A DNA stretch of 64,000 nucleotides from an uncultured Microscilla sp. GTDB taxonomy: Bacteria; Bacteroidota; Bacteroidia; Cytophagales; Microscillaceae. The position numbers and the translations under genes were made by a program. The stretch is taken from assembly GCF_947493425.1 (NCBI RefSeq), contig NZ_CANLRP010000008.1, forward strand, positions 1 through 64,000, written 5' to 3'. Under the pieces are notes generated by a model that saw nothing but the letters and a program-made list of their open reading frames with translations, was not told where the DNA came from and searched no databases. Positions 34,866 to 43,084 of the stretch are shown piece by piece; the stretch's first letter is position 1, and the number at the start of each line of letters is the position of its first letter.

Positions 34866-36755
34866 CTACACTTGCTTTACTATGCTTTCGGGGGGCAAGG
34901 TAAAATAAAATTGTGTACCCTCATTTGGCACACTTTCTACCCATATTTTACCCTTGTTTTTGGTCACAATCCTATGTACAATTGCCAAACCTACCCCGGT
35001 GCCGGCAAACTCTTCTTTGCGGTGCAAACGCTGAAACACCCCAAACACTTTATGGGCATAGCGCATGTCAAAGCCTACCCCATTGTCTTTGATATAATAA
35101 GTACAAGTACCATTGATGTACTTTTGCCCTATTTCAATCGTTGGTGGACAACTATTTTTGCTAAACTTCAAGGCATTTGATATAAGGTTTATCCATAGCT
35201 GCTTTAGCATAGCCATATCGCTTTTGATATGGTTGAGCGGATAAACAGTAATCTGACTCTCGGTGTGTTCGCCCAGGCGCGTAAAATCATGTATAATCTC
35301 TTTGACCAATTCGCTCATATCAAAAGTATTTTTTTCCACTTCTTTACGGCTTACCCGCGAAAAAGCCAGCAAATCATCAATCAGCTCTGCCATTTGTTTA
35401 CTATTATCAGAGATAATGCCCAGCAAACGTTTGCCCTCTTCATCAAGCACTTCGGCGTAATCTTCTGCCAGTATTTTCGAAAAACCATCAATAGAGCGTA
35501 AAGGAGCCCTTAGATCGTGTGACACTGAATAAGAAAACGACTCCATTTCTTTGTTGGCTGTCTCCAGCTCTTGGGTTTTCTTTATGAGCTGTTGCTCATT
35601 GCGTTTATTTCGGGTAATGTCGCGCCCCACCGCCTGATAACTCATCAACTGACCAGAGTTTTGATCAAAAATACCACAAAAACTCCAGTTGTGCCAGTGT
35701 ATTTCCTGGTTTAGTACTATTCTAAAATCAAGGTTAACTATCTCGTTTTCGGGTGTAATAGATTTAACCGCCTTCTCAATTTTGTTGCGGTCTTCTTCGG
35801 GAATGGGAGGAAGCAAAGTAGTGCCTACCAGCTCGTCACACGTTTTTTTGAAATAATGACAATAGGCATCGTTTACAAAGGTGAGTTGCCCATCGGTGGT
35901 AAAACGGCAAACCAGCTCGGTTTCGGTTTGCACAATGGCTCTGTATAAGCGTTCACTGTTGAGCAACGCCTCTTCGGTTTGTTTGCGTTTGGTGATATTT
36001 TGCAGATGGCATATATAGTGTAAAGGAGCATTTTCGCGGTTTTTCACCAACGACATGCTCAATATAGCTGATACTACGCCCTGTTTTTGAGTAAGCAAAC
36101 GTAGCTCGGTTTGGTAGTGCTTTTGCTCCGATTGCTCTATATGTTGCTGAATGGCGGCAAAGCTCAGGTGCCCTTCTTCGGGGTGCACAAAGTTATACAA
36201 CATTTCTTCTATTAGCTCGTCTTTGTTGGCACTCAGCATTTTACACAACGACCGATTGACTCTAATGAGCCTACCCTGGATATCTACTAAGGCCATGCCA
36301 ATGGGCGCAAACTCAAAGGCTCGCCGAAACCGAGCTTCGCTTTCTATAATATCAGTTTCATACTTCTTGTTTTTCGAAATATCTTTCGACACACAAAGTA
36401 TCTCTTTGATCTCATGGGTTTTGGCATCTCTGATTACCTTATTCAAGGTTTTGAACCAAATAAATTCATGGTCTTTGCGGCGTATCCGGTATACAAAAGT
36501 AGTATAGCCTTCGTTTTGGTGCGCAATATCAAACTTGGTTTTCAACGAAGGTAAATCATCTGGGTGAACCAGGTCACACGGCATTTTACCTACCATTTCT
36601 TCGGGGCGGTACCCCAGCAAATGAAAACAACGGGGAGATACGTAAGAGCACTCTCCAGTAATGGTATGACGCGAAATAAGGTCGTTTGAATTGTCAGCAA
36701 GCAAGCGATAAATCAAACGCCCATCATTTTCTCCTTCTTGTAAGCTTGATTTCAT
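34866..36755 (-). CDS. multi-PAS sensor histidine kinase
   Basis: 629-residue cytoplasmic kinase. Three PAS/PAC repeats are visible: about 15-135 (CSYVSPRCFHLLGYRPEEM), 138-262 (PIGMALVDIQGRLIRVN) and 268-385 (LVCRFTTDGQLTFVNDAYC). A HisKA dimerisation helix carries H413 in YSVSHDLRAPLRSIDG. The HATPase domain has LWINLISNALKFS, DNGVGFDMRYA and FAGTGVGLAIVHRIV. It belongs to the phytochrome-like/bacteriophytochrome-type HK group whose usual partner is an Rcp1-like regulator, present next door. The signal is unknown. A palindrome at 36825-36840 lies 70 bp upstream. Confidence 0.94.
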   Translation of the reverse strand: MKSSLQEGENDGRLIYRLLADNSNDLISRHTITGECSYVSPRCFHLLGYRPEEMVGKMPCDLVHPDDLPSLKTKFDIAHQNEGYTTFVYRIRRKDHEFIWFKTLNKVIRDAKTHEIKEILCVSKDISKNKKYETDIIESEARFRRAFEFAPIGMALVDIQGRLIRVNRSLCKMLSANKDELIEEMLYNFVHPEEGHLSFAAIQQHIEQSEQKHYQTELRLLTQKQGVVSAILSMSLVKNRENAPLHYICHLQNITKRKQTEEALLNSERLYRAIVQTETELVCRFTTDGQLTFVNDAYCHYFKKTCDELVGTTLLPPIPEEDRNKIEKAVKSITPENEIVNLDFRIVLNQEIHWHNWSFCGIFDQNSGQLMSYQAVGRDITRNKRNEQQLIKKTQELETANKEMESFSYSVSHDLRAPLRSIDGFSKILAEDYAEVLDEEGKRLLGIISDNSKQMAELIDDLLAFSRVSRKEVEKNTFDMSELVKEIIHDFTRLGEHTESQITVYPLNHIKSDMAMLKQLWINLISNALKFSKNSCPPTIEIGQKYINGTCTYYIKDNGVGFDMRYAHKVFGVFQRLHRKEEFAGTGVGLAIVHRIVTKNKGKIWVESVPNEGTQFYFTLPPESIVKQV

Positions 36756-37251
36756 ATTGCCAGGGGTCTTTTATTCAATAAGATTTTTGTAGATCAATAG
36801 TGCTCATTCATTGTATACTAATTACACTCACTGGTGAGTGAATACTTTTAACACCCACAACTAAAGTGCCTGCTAATGCAAGGTTGTTTCAAAGAAAATT
36901 AAAAAAACGGAAAAAATCGTCCACCTAAAGATAAATCCTTGGGTTTTACCTAATTTTACCCAATAAATAATTAGGAAAACAGGTATATATGACGTTGGCA
37001 TTCGTAAGAAATGAGAAAAACAGGTGGCCTATTACATCAGGTAAATACATGTACTTTTGCCTCCAGGCGAATATAAGCTCTTGAGATTTTACTCTTGCCA
37101 CAGCATTTCTTTAAAATCTGGGGCTTCTAACCTGCACTATCAATCACAGGAAACCGCCCAAATTTCAGCTCTGAAAAGCGCAAAGAATGCCAGATTTTGA
37201 CTAACTTCACTCAACAACCTATTGATTGATCAATACAAAACGATATATACA
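36756..37251. other. intergenic region between divergent kinase and small-protein genes
   Basis: It contains the palindrome CACTCAC-TG-GTGAGTG (36825-36840) and a second inverted repeat CCTAATT/AATTAGG (36949-36975). No repeat-family member and no convincing gene or riboswitch is seen. Confidence 0.5.
36825..36840. promoter_or_regulatory. palindromic operator-like site
   Basis: CACTCAC-TG-GTGAGTG, 7-bp perfect arms with a 2-bp centre, 70 bp upstream of the kinase start. The symmetry suits a dimeric DNA-binding regulator; no other copy was noticed in the window. Confidence 0.4.
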
Positions 37252-37515
37252 ATGGCAAACCAACGCACAATACTTGATACTTTGATAGCAATGGTAAAGC
37301 AAGGCTACGAGATTGCCTCTATAGTGGGGAGCGAACTGGCAGCTAAAATTACCGAAATAGCCCAAATGCAAAACATAGAAGTGGCCGAAACTGAAATTAT
37401 TCGCTTGATGCTGGAGTATGATATAGATGAGGAAGAAATAGCGCTCAACAAAGAGTTTCGCAAACTAGATATAGAAAGTGACTTAAGTAATCTTAAACGT
37501 AAAATGGGGAAGTAA
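37252..37515 (+). CDS. small acidic helical protein of unknown function
   Basis: 87 residues from MANQRT; an upstream in-frame Met at 37222 would add ten residues but is less likely. The sequence is strongly helical and charged (ILDTLIAMVKQGYEIAS, EIAQMQNIEVAETEIIRL, EYDIDEEEIALNKEFRKL) with no Cys, Trp or signal peptide. I do not recognise the family. Composition and length suit a small regulatory or adaptor protein. A long inverted repeat (37543-37594) follows the stop. Confidence 0.6.
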   Translation: MANQRTILDTLIAMVKQGYEIASIVGSELAAKITEIAQMQNIEVAETEIIRLMLEYDIDEEEIALNKEFRKLDIESDLSNLKRKMGK

Positions 37516-37542
37516 AACACAATTGTATTCCTCCATTGCTTG

Positions 37543-37594
37543 ATGGCTAAATTGTTTCGCAATGCATCGCACCACTATGCCGCAATTTAGCCAT
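37543..37594. terminator. long inverted repeat between convergent small genes
   Basis: ATGGCTAAATTG and CAATTTAGCCAT form a 12-bp perfect stem around a 28-nt loop with its own GCAT/ATGC pairing. No T tract follows. It lies between convergent genes and may end both transcripts. Confidence 0.5.
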
Positions 37595-37633
37595 ATAAAC
37601 TTCCTCATTCCTGACACTTGTAAAGCCACATTG

Positions 37634-37876
37634 TTATCCAATCTTTTTTACTTTTTGAAATTTAGTGGTCGCATCTATCATTTTTACCCAGATGACCCTT
37701 TGGCCATTGGCGAGCGACTCATAATGTAGGTGCCCATCAACCTCCACTATTTTTGCCTCTCCCAAATCATAACGTAAGGCTTTTACAATATCGCCTTCCC
37801 GCAAAGGGCGTTGCTCAAGGTCTACCAACGGTGGTGCTTTTTTATTTTTCTTCTTTTTAAAAAATTTTCCAAACAT
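37634..37876 (-). CDS. small basic protein with KOW/SH3-like segment
   Basis: 80 residues. A Lys-rich start (FGKFFKKKKNKKAPP) is followed by RPLREGDIVKALRYDLGEAKIVEVDG, here split as LREGDIVKALRYDLG and EAKIVEVDGHLHYES, and then RVIWVKMIDATTKFQ. The R-x-G-D-x-V...A-x-I-V-E-V-D-G pattern resembles a small SH3-like barrel that may bind RNA, DNA or a protein partner. I do not recognise a named family. Repeat DNA (37942-38062) lies immediately upstream. Confidence 0.6.
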   Translation of the reverse strand: MFGKFFKKKKNKKAPPLVDLEQRPLREGDIVKALRYDLGEAKIVEVDGHLHYESLANGQRVIWVKMIDATTKFQKVKKIG

Positions 37877-37941
37877 GATATTATATGGTTATATAGAAAC
37901 AACCAAAGACTACTCTTCCCAGTTTTTTTCAAAAGTACCGT

Positions 37942-38062
37942 CATCGCCTCAGCTCGTGTCTCCACGAGCTGATCGAAACCTTGAAAAACACTGTTCCCAG
38001 ACGCTGTAATGAGGCGATTTGTGGAGACACAGACCGAGGCGAAAAAATAGTAGGGTAGAGTA
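37942..38062. repeat. GC-rich hairpin repeat (family R5)
   Basis: CAGCTCGTG-TCTC-CACGAGCTG (37950-37971) is a perfect 9-bp hairpin. The flanking GATCGAAACC, GTGGAGACAC and CGAGGCG pieces recur at 50469-50530 and 54331-54390. CGCCTC and GAGGCG also bracket the unit. The 3' edge GGCGAAAAAATAGTAGGGT matches the reverse complement of about 23550-23570. Confidence 0.65.
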
Positions 38063-38129
38063 ACCAAAGACTACTGGTTATAGTCTTGGGCTGTTTTATT
38101 ATGGGTAATTTAAGTTCACTTGTAGCTTA

Positions 38130-39317
38130 TCACTCATTACTTGTGGCTACTTTCGAGCTAAGCACTTGCTCAAAACAAGTCAATAGCTTTTGAATGTCTT
38201 CCTCGTTGTTGTACACATGGCTCGATATTCTAATAGAGTTGCCCCGCACCGACACATACACTTTTTGGCTTGTCAAGAGGTCTTTTACTTGCGTTACATC
38301 TACTCCACTAGGCAAATGTACACCTATGATATGGGCTGCGCGATGATTTTCGTCCTCTATCCAGCAACCATGTGCTCTAAGCTTAACTACCAAGTCTTGA
38401 GTCAGTTTTTTGGCGTACGCCTGTATGTTTGCTACGCCCCACTCATTGATTTGAGCAATGGCGGCTTTGAGCATAGGAATGAGAATAAAATTGCTATGCT
38501 CGCCTACTTCGTAGCGTAGCGCCCCTTCCTGGTATTTTTCCTGGTAATTGACCAAGCCCGCAAAGTTCTCACTTTCGTGACGATTCATCCAGTTTTCTTC
38601 TATGGGGGTGCCTTGGTCAAAGTATTTGCCATAATAAGCCAACCCCAACGAGTATCCTCCCATCAACCATTTGTATCCGGCACACACCAAGGCGTCGGGC
38701 TGAATAGTGGCCACGTTGAAAGGCAAAGCCCCTACCGATTGGGTACCATCTATAATCAACAACGACTTGGTTTCGCGGGTACGCCGACGAATGGCCTCTA
38801 GGTCAAACAGGGTGCCATCTGCCCAATGTACATGCGCCATTGCCACTACTTTGGTTTGAGGGCTAATGGCAGCTAAGATGCGTTCGTTCCAGGTTTTTCC
38901 TCGTTGCTCGCTGGCTTCAGGCGGTGCCACTACTCTTATAGATAGTTCTTGCTCTTTGGCCAGCCTTTGCCATACATACACATTGCTCGGAAACTGTTCA
39001 TCTATCAAAAGGATTTCGTCGCCTGGCTCAAAATCAATATTACGGGCGGCATTGGCTATGCCATACGAAACTGAGGGGGTGACTACAATACGTTGAGGAT
39101 CGGTCACATTGATCAACCGGGCATACTCAGCACGTAAAGTGTCAGTGTCTTCAAAAAAGTGTCTAGGCAATACTTCATAAGGGCGGTTTTTTTGTTCAAC
39201 TCCAGCTATTCCGGCGGCACTTACCACCTTGAGCGAAGGTGCCATATATGCATTGTTGAAGTAACTTATTTCGTTGGGTAACGAAAATAAATGTTTTTGA
39301 CACGTAAGGTTTTTCAT
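38130..39317 (-). CDS. class V aminotransferase / cysteine-desulfurase-like PLP enzyme
   Basis: 395-residue PLP-dependent fold-type I enzyme. Typical blocks are YFNNAYMAPSLKVV at the N-terminus, VTPSVSYGIANAARNI, AMAHVHWADGTLFDLEAI, LIIDGTQSVGALPF (PLP-ring Asp and Gln) and CAGYKWLMGGYSLGLAY with the Schiff-base Lys. The C-terminal small domain ends with SVRGNSIRISSHVYN. The mobile-loop Cys of true cysteine desulfurases is not apparent. An isopenicillin-N-epimerase-like or kynureninase-like member is therefore as likely as a Cys/selenocysteine lyase. Monocistronic; substrate unknown. Confidence 0.9.
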   Translation of the reverse strand: MKNLTCQKHLFSLPNEISYFNNAYMAPSLKVVSAAGIAGVEQKNRPYEVLPRHFFEDTDTLRAEYARLINVTDPQRIVVTPSVSYGIANAARNIDFEPGDEILLIDEQFPSNVYVWQRLAKEQELSIRVVAPPEASEQRGKTWNERILAAISPQTKVVAMAHVHWADGTLFDLEAIRRRTRETKSLLIIDGTQSVGALPFNVATIQPDALVCAGYKWLMGGYSLGLAYYGKYFDQGTPIEENWMNRHESENFAGLVNYQEKYQEGALRYEVGEHSNFILIPMLKAAIAQINEWGVANIQAYAKKLTQDLVVKLRAHGCWIEDENHRAAHIIGVHLPSGVDVTQVKDLLTSQKVYVSVRGNSIRISSHVYNNEEDIQKLLTCFEQVLSSKVATSNE

Positions 39318-39597
39318 AAGTAATGATTGTTATGGTGTAATCAACATATAGTTGAATGGTTTGAGTCAGGTGAAACGTTTATAACTCAATATGGTACAAA
39401 ATTGACCCAAATAAGCTGACAGAATATTAGTGGCTCTCATCCCCCTTTTTGGGCAAATGAAGGTAAGCAATTTATCAAAAATACTACAAATTGAATTTAA
39501 AAAAGAAAAATAGCACTAATGGCTCTTTATATTATTTTATTTCAACTGGTTTGATTCTCTCGAATCTGCCCAAAGCATTGCCCTGCTCCAAATTAAT
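39318..39597. other. intergenic region between divergent PLP-enzyme and E2 genes
   Basis: AT-rich; nothing recognisable apart from the E2 promoter at its right end (39598-39628). Confidence 0.45.
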
Positions 39598-39628
39598 TTT
39601 GATTATGTGAATAATACGTTTATTTTTG
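39598..39628 (+). promoter_or_regulatory. Bacteroidota-type promoter of the E2 gene
   Basis: TTTG (39598-39601), exactly 19 bp, then TATTTTTG (39621-39628), a full match to TTTG-N19-TAnnTTTG. The start codon lies 66 bp further on. Confidence 0.75.
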
Positions 39629-39694
39629 ACTTAAATAACAAAAATATCTACACAATCAACACCAGGTGCCTGGTTATAAATCAAATAAAATAAT

Positions 39695-41335
39695 ATGGCT
39701 CAAATCATCCACATGCCTAAAATGAGCGATACCATGGAAGAAGGGGTTATCGCCAAATGGTTAAAGAAAGTGGGAGACACTATACAAGAAGGCGACATCA
39801 TTGCCGAGGTAGAAACTGACAAAGCTACAATGGAACTTGAATCTTACGACGAGGGTACTTTGTTGTACGTTGCTGTAGAAGACGGTGGCGTTGTTCCTGT
39901 AGATGGCTTATTGGCTATATTGGGAGCACCTGGCGAAGACTATAAGCCTTTGTTGGAAGAAAACGGAAACGGGCAGGCAAGTTCGTCTGCCACTGAATCT
40001 GCTCCTTCTGGTGAAACCACTAGTACTCCCACCACTACTGAAGTAACTGTAGACAACGCTACTGTGGTAACCATGCCTAAAATGAGTGACACCATGGAAG
40101 AGGGAGTGATTGTAAGCTGGCTCAAAAAGGTAGGCGACAACATTCAGGAAGGTGACATTATTGCTGAGGTAGAAACTGACAAAGCAACGATGGAACTGGA
40201 AGCTTATGACGAGGGAACCTTGTTGTATGTGGCAATAGAAGAAGGTGGCAGTGTAAAAGTAGATGGTTTGATTGCCGTAGTAGGCGAAGAAGGAGCCAAC
40301 TATCAGGCATTGGTCGACCAGTTTAAGTCTGGTGGGAGTGCTCAGGAAGAGACCAAGTCTACTTCTGCATCGGTTCCTAAGCCTGCTACTTCAAACAATG
40401 GCTCGGCACCTAAAACACCTGCCCCTCCTAATAAAGCAGCTGCCCATGCCAGCAATAACAACAATAGCAATGGACGTGTCAAGATTTCGCCTTTGGCGCG
40501 TAAACTTGCCAGCGAAAAGGGCTACGATATTAGCCAGATTGAGGGAAGTGGCGATCACGGCAGAATTATTAAAAGGGACATTGAAAACTTTACTCCAGCA
40601 GCTCAACCTACAGCTCAGGACTCAGCAGTGGCAACCGCTCCTGTGGGCACCGAAAGCTACGAAGAGATCAATGTATCGCAAATGCGCAAGACCATTGCGA
40701 AACGCTTAGCAGCAAGCAAATTTACGGCACCTCATTTTTATGTAACCATGGAAATAAGAATGGATGCCATTATGAAAGCCCGCAAGCAGATCAATGCAGT
40801 AGCTCCAGTAAAGGTGTCGTTCAATGATATTATTATCAAAGCGTCGGCTTTGGCGATTAGAAAGCACCCAAAAATCAATGCTTACTGGCTAGAAGACAAG
40901 ATTCGTTACAACAACCACATCCACGTAGGAATGGCAGTAGCAGTAAAAGATGGCTTGTTTGTACCAGTGGTTCGTTTTGCCGATAACCTCACTTTCTCGC
41001 AAGTAGCCACTACTACCAAAGACTTGGTAAGTAAAGCTAAAGACAAAAAACTACAACCTGCCGATTGGGAAGGGAGTACTTTCTCGGTGAGTAACCTGGG
41101 GATGTTTGGCGTAGAAGATTTTACGGCTATCATTAACCCGCCCGACTCTTGTATATTGGCAGTAGGAGGAATCAAACAAACGCCAGTAGTAAACGATGAA
41201 GGGCAAATAGAGGTAGGAAATATAATGAAGGTGACGCTATCGTCTGACCACCGCGTGGTAGATGGTGCTTTGGCAGCTTCATTCCTCAAAACATTGAAAC
41301 AGATGATTGAAAACCCTTATATGATGTTGGTGTGA
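39695..41335 (+). CDS. aceF: pyruvate dehydrogenase E2 (dihydrolipoamide acetyltransferase), two lipoyl domains
   Basis: 546-residue core subunit of a 2-oxoacid dehydrogenase complex, moving acetyl groups to CoA. Two lipoyl domains (about 1-80 and 123-203) have lipoyl lysines K43 and K163, both in EVETDKATMELE. Ala/Pro/Thr-rich linkers and an E1/E3-binding domain (about 261-298, ISPLARKLASEKGYDISQ) follow. The catalytic domain (about 325-546) carries S517-D-H519-R-V-V-D523-G. Residue choice and the GDHGRIIKRDI linker fit a pyruvate-specific E2. E1 and E3 genes are not adjacent. The lipoyl domains are highly alike in DNA too, so the duplication is either recent or homogenised. Confidence 0.95.
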   Translation: MAQIIHMPKMSDTMEEGVIAKWLKKVGDTIQEGDIIAEVETDKATMELESYDEGTLLYVAVEDGGVVPVDGLLAILGAPGEDYKPLLEENGNGQASSSATESAPSGETTSTPTTTEVTVDNATVVTMPKMSDTMEEGVIVSWLKKVGDNIQEGDIIAEVETDKATMELEAYDEGTLLYVAIEEGGSVKVDGLIAVVGEEGANYQALVDQFKSGGSAQEETKSTSASVPKPATSNNGSAPKTPAPPNKAAAHASNNNNSNGRVKISPLARKLASEKGYDISQIEGSGDHGRIIKRDIENFTPAAQPTAQDSAVATAPVGTESYEEINVSQMRKTIAKRLAASKFTAPHFYVTMEIRMDAIMKARKQINAVAPVKVSFNDIIIKASALAIRKHPKINAYWLEDKIRYNNHIHVGMAVAVKDGLFVPVVRFADNLTFSQVATTTKDLVSKAKDKKLQPADWEGSTFSVSNLGMFGVEDFTAIINPPDSCILAVGGIKQTPVVNDEGQIEVGNIMKVTLSSDHRVVDGALAASFLKTLKQMIENPYMMLV

Positions 41336-41521
41336 TTTAGTTAGTAGTCGGGAGTTGGGAGTTGGGAGTGGCTGACGCACGCCACAAAATTGTCAATAAG
41401 ACAGCAACATGGGCGACGAGCAACGGTACTGGCGCAGCCATCAAATAATGGCTAAGTAAATGGCATTGGGCTATGGTATCAAAAACGGCTGATTATTAGT
41501 TCTCAAGTTCAAGGGCTAACT
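41336..41521. other. intergenic region downstream of aceF
   Basis: It begins with a simple repeat (GGGAGTTGGGAGTTGGGAGT, about 41349-41369). No terminator directly after the E2 stop is seen. The region runs into the small-RNA promoter. Confidence 0.4.
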
Positions 41522-41552
41522 TTTGGATAACAAAAAAAATCGTGTATATTTG
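41522..41552 (+). promoter_or_regulatory. promoter of a candidate small RNA
   Basis: TTTG (41522-41525), 19 bp, then TATATTTG (41545-41552): a perfect Bacteroidota housekeeping promoter with no protein gene downstream before a terminator. Confidence 0.7.
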
Positions 41553-41558
41553 TCTACC

Positions 41559-41683
41559 TGCTGTTTGTTTTTCCCAAAACACAACACAGGTACCCATAAG
41601 TTAGTTATTACTGATAAATAATGAGTTTAGTTTTTTTCATAGTGTTTCATAGGAAAACCACTTCTATATTGAAGTGGTTTTTT
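41559..41683 (+). ncRNA. candidate ~125-nt small RNA
   Basis: It starts about 7 nt after the -7 box and ends in an intrinsic terminator. A first stem-loop pairs ACCTG (41556-41560, at or just before the expected start) with CAGGT (41587-41591) and GTTTT with AAAAC around a TCCC loop. A central unpaired, A/T-rich part follows. No open reading frame fits inside: the one ATG near 41631 reads through the terminator. I do not recognise a known family (not SRP, 6S or tmRNA by motif). Position after aceF may be coincidental. Confidence 0.55.
41654..41683 (+). terminator. intrinsic terminator
   Basis: AAAACCACTTC-TATATT-GAAGTGGTTTTTT: a 7-bp GC-containing stem extended by A/T pairs, with six T residues. 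It ends the candidate small RNA. Confidence 0.85.
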
Positions 41684-41771
41684 ATTTGGTAGACACACAA
41701 ATCACCCACCCCTTAAGTAAAACTACTAAAATAACCTGAGCCATTTGACTAATCTTGTAGCCCCAGACTTC

Positions 41772-41817
41772 TTGAAAAAATATGTCCATAGCTTTGGCTA
41801 TGCAAATATTTTTTCAA
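41772..41817. repeat. palindromic repeat R6, copy 2
   Basis: TTGAAAAAATAT...CATAGC-TTTG-GCTATG...ATATTTTTTCAA, with 12-bp and 6-bp paired arms separated by 2-3 nt. The wider 41712-41822 is a diverged inverted match of 17791-17900. Confidence 0.65.
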
Positions 41818-41822
41818 TCGCC

Positions 41823-42344
41823 TAAAACTAAAATATTGCACCAAATTAGCCGTTGGCAGAGCTCGGCACAGCAAAGCTGTAGCCATCGGTTTGGCTCATT
41901 TTATTTTTTCCGTTTTACTTATCATCAGGCAAACCTGATTAGTCATTCGCTTCATTGCAAATATAAGAAACGAGTGCTTAACCTGGTTGCCTGTTTGAGC
42001 GATCAATGCTATACTTTGTGGGCTTACTGCCACCACCCCAAATAACAAGAAGTCATTTGATGCCCTCTCTAAATATTTTTGTGAAATTTAATCGCCAATG
42101 CACTAGCCAAACAATATAACATACAATCTTCGCCAAATAAAAGTAATGCTTGGGCATTTTAGACTATTATTTTTTTTATAGATAAATTATTTGGCAAAAC
42201 AGGAAAAACCTTCGTTTTTTCTTATTTTTTTGAAACCGTACACTTTTTTATAGCAGATAAGTCTTGATTTTTTTAATAGTTTTACAGCATAAAAATAGCT
42301 GCTAATCTGCTAAGTTGTAGAATAAAACCTGGTTTCGTTTCCCT
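41823..42344. other. intergenic region with no recognised gene
   Basis: It carries a CTCGGCACAGCAAAGCTGTAGC unit (about 41861-41884), also found near 1208, 12815 and 18245. The remainder is AT-rich with no convincing frame. Confidence 0.45.
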
Positions 42345-42735
42345 CAGGCATCCGTTCATTTCCCCGAATCAAGTTCGGCTCGCAGCTCCGAGCTTGCCCT
42401 CGGAGGATCATGGATTTTCTTTAGCTAAAAAAACGAACCAAAAAAAGCTCCGAATCAAGTTCGGCTCGCAGCTCCGAGCTTGCTCTCGGAGAGTTCAAGC
42501 ACCACCGCTGTAGTTTGTCTGGCTAAAATTTGTTCCATTACGCCGAACCGCAGGGCGAAGCCCAAGCTCTGCCTTTTCGGCTAAACAGCTCAAACATTCC
42601 CTCGTTCCTCGGTCAGTGATCTGTTTTTACGGCTTCATTTCTCAAATTTCCCCGAAGGCAAGTTCGGTTTACAACTCCGAGCTTGTACTCGGAGGATTTT
42701 CAACTTAACGCCCACAAACTAAGGCGGAAAGTAAA
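42345..42735. repeat. repeat family R3, copy 2, with CCGAG palindromes
   Basis: It shares blocks with 13814-14087 (TCATGGATTTTCT, GTAGTTTGTCTGGCTAAAAT-like, CAGTGATCTGTTTTTACGGC, TTTTCAACTTAACG). It contains three double palindromes of the form CTCCGAG-nnnnnn-CTCGGAG at about 42362-42405, 42447-42492 and 42650-42695. It borders the CHAT module on its left. Confidence 0.75.
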
Positions 42736-42820
42736 GACGCTGTTTTTCAAGCACTTTTGGTAATGATAAAATTAAACTCTACAAAAGTATTAGTAGTGAA
42801 AAATTAGTGTACGGTTTTGA

Positions 42821-43084
42821 ATGATGTTAACAAACGCTGAAGATATGGCTTATTATGATAGAAAAATTCGCCAACACTTAGACAAGGGTTCAGCCTTTAC
42901 TTCTTTCAAACGTTTGAGAAGTATTTTCATTAGGTCACCAGCAGATGACCACCCCTTCGCCTCCTTAGTTTTGAGGAGGCAAAAACCCTCAGTATTGAGG
43001 GCAAACCCTTTGCCCAAAGACGATACATTTGTTCATCAATATTACAATACATCACTTAACCTATTATTGAATGAACTTAGTTAA
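42821..43084 (+). CDS. doubtful small ORF upstream of the CHAT module
   Basis: 87 codons, overlapping the next gene by 14 bp. The first 30 residues (MMLTNAEDMAYYDRKIRQHL...) look protein-like, but the second half is read across a run of perfect hairpins and has no recognisable character. It could be a small protein translationally coupled to the next gene, or the frame may be accidental and the DNA act as a structured leader. Confidence 0.25.
   Translation: MMLTNAEDMAYYDRKIRQHLDKGSAFTSFKRLRSIFIRSPADDHPFASLVLRRQKPSVLRANPLPKDDTFVHQYYNTSLNLLLNELS
42904..43015 (+). promoter_or_regulatory. cluster of hairpins in the leader of the CHAT module
   Basis: Five inverted repeats in 112 bp: TCAAACGTTTGA (about 42906-42917); GGTCA/TGACC (42933-42950); GCCTCC/GGAGGC (42959-42980); CCCTCA-GTAT-TGAGGG (42986-43001); GGGCAAA-CCC-TTTGCCC (42999-43015). 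The last two share the GGG at 42999-43001 and are mutually exclusive, as in attenuators or riboswitch-like switches. No T tract follows directly. Confidence 0.45.

Noticed and set aside
41559-41683. Assignment of the small RNA to SRP, 6S or tmRNA
   Set aside because: The GGAAGCAG-type SRP tip, the long 6S bubble and the tmRNA ends are absent.
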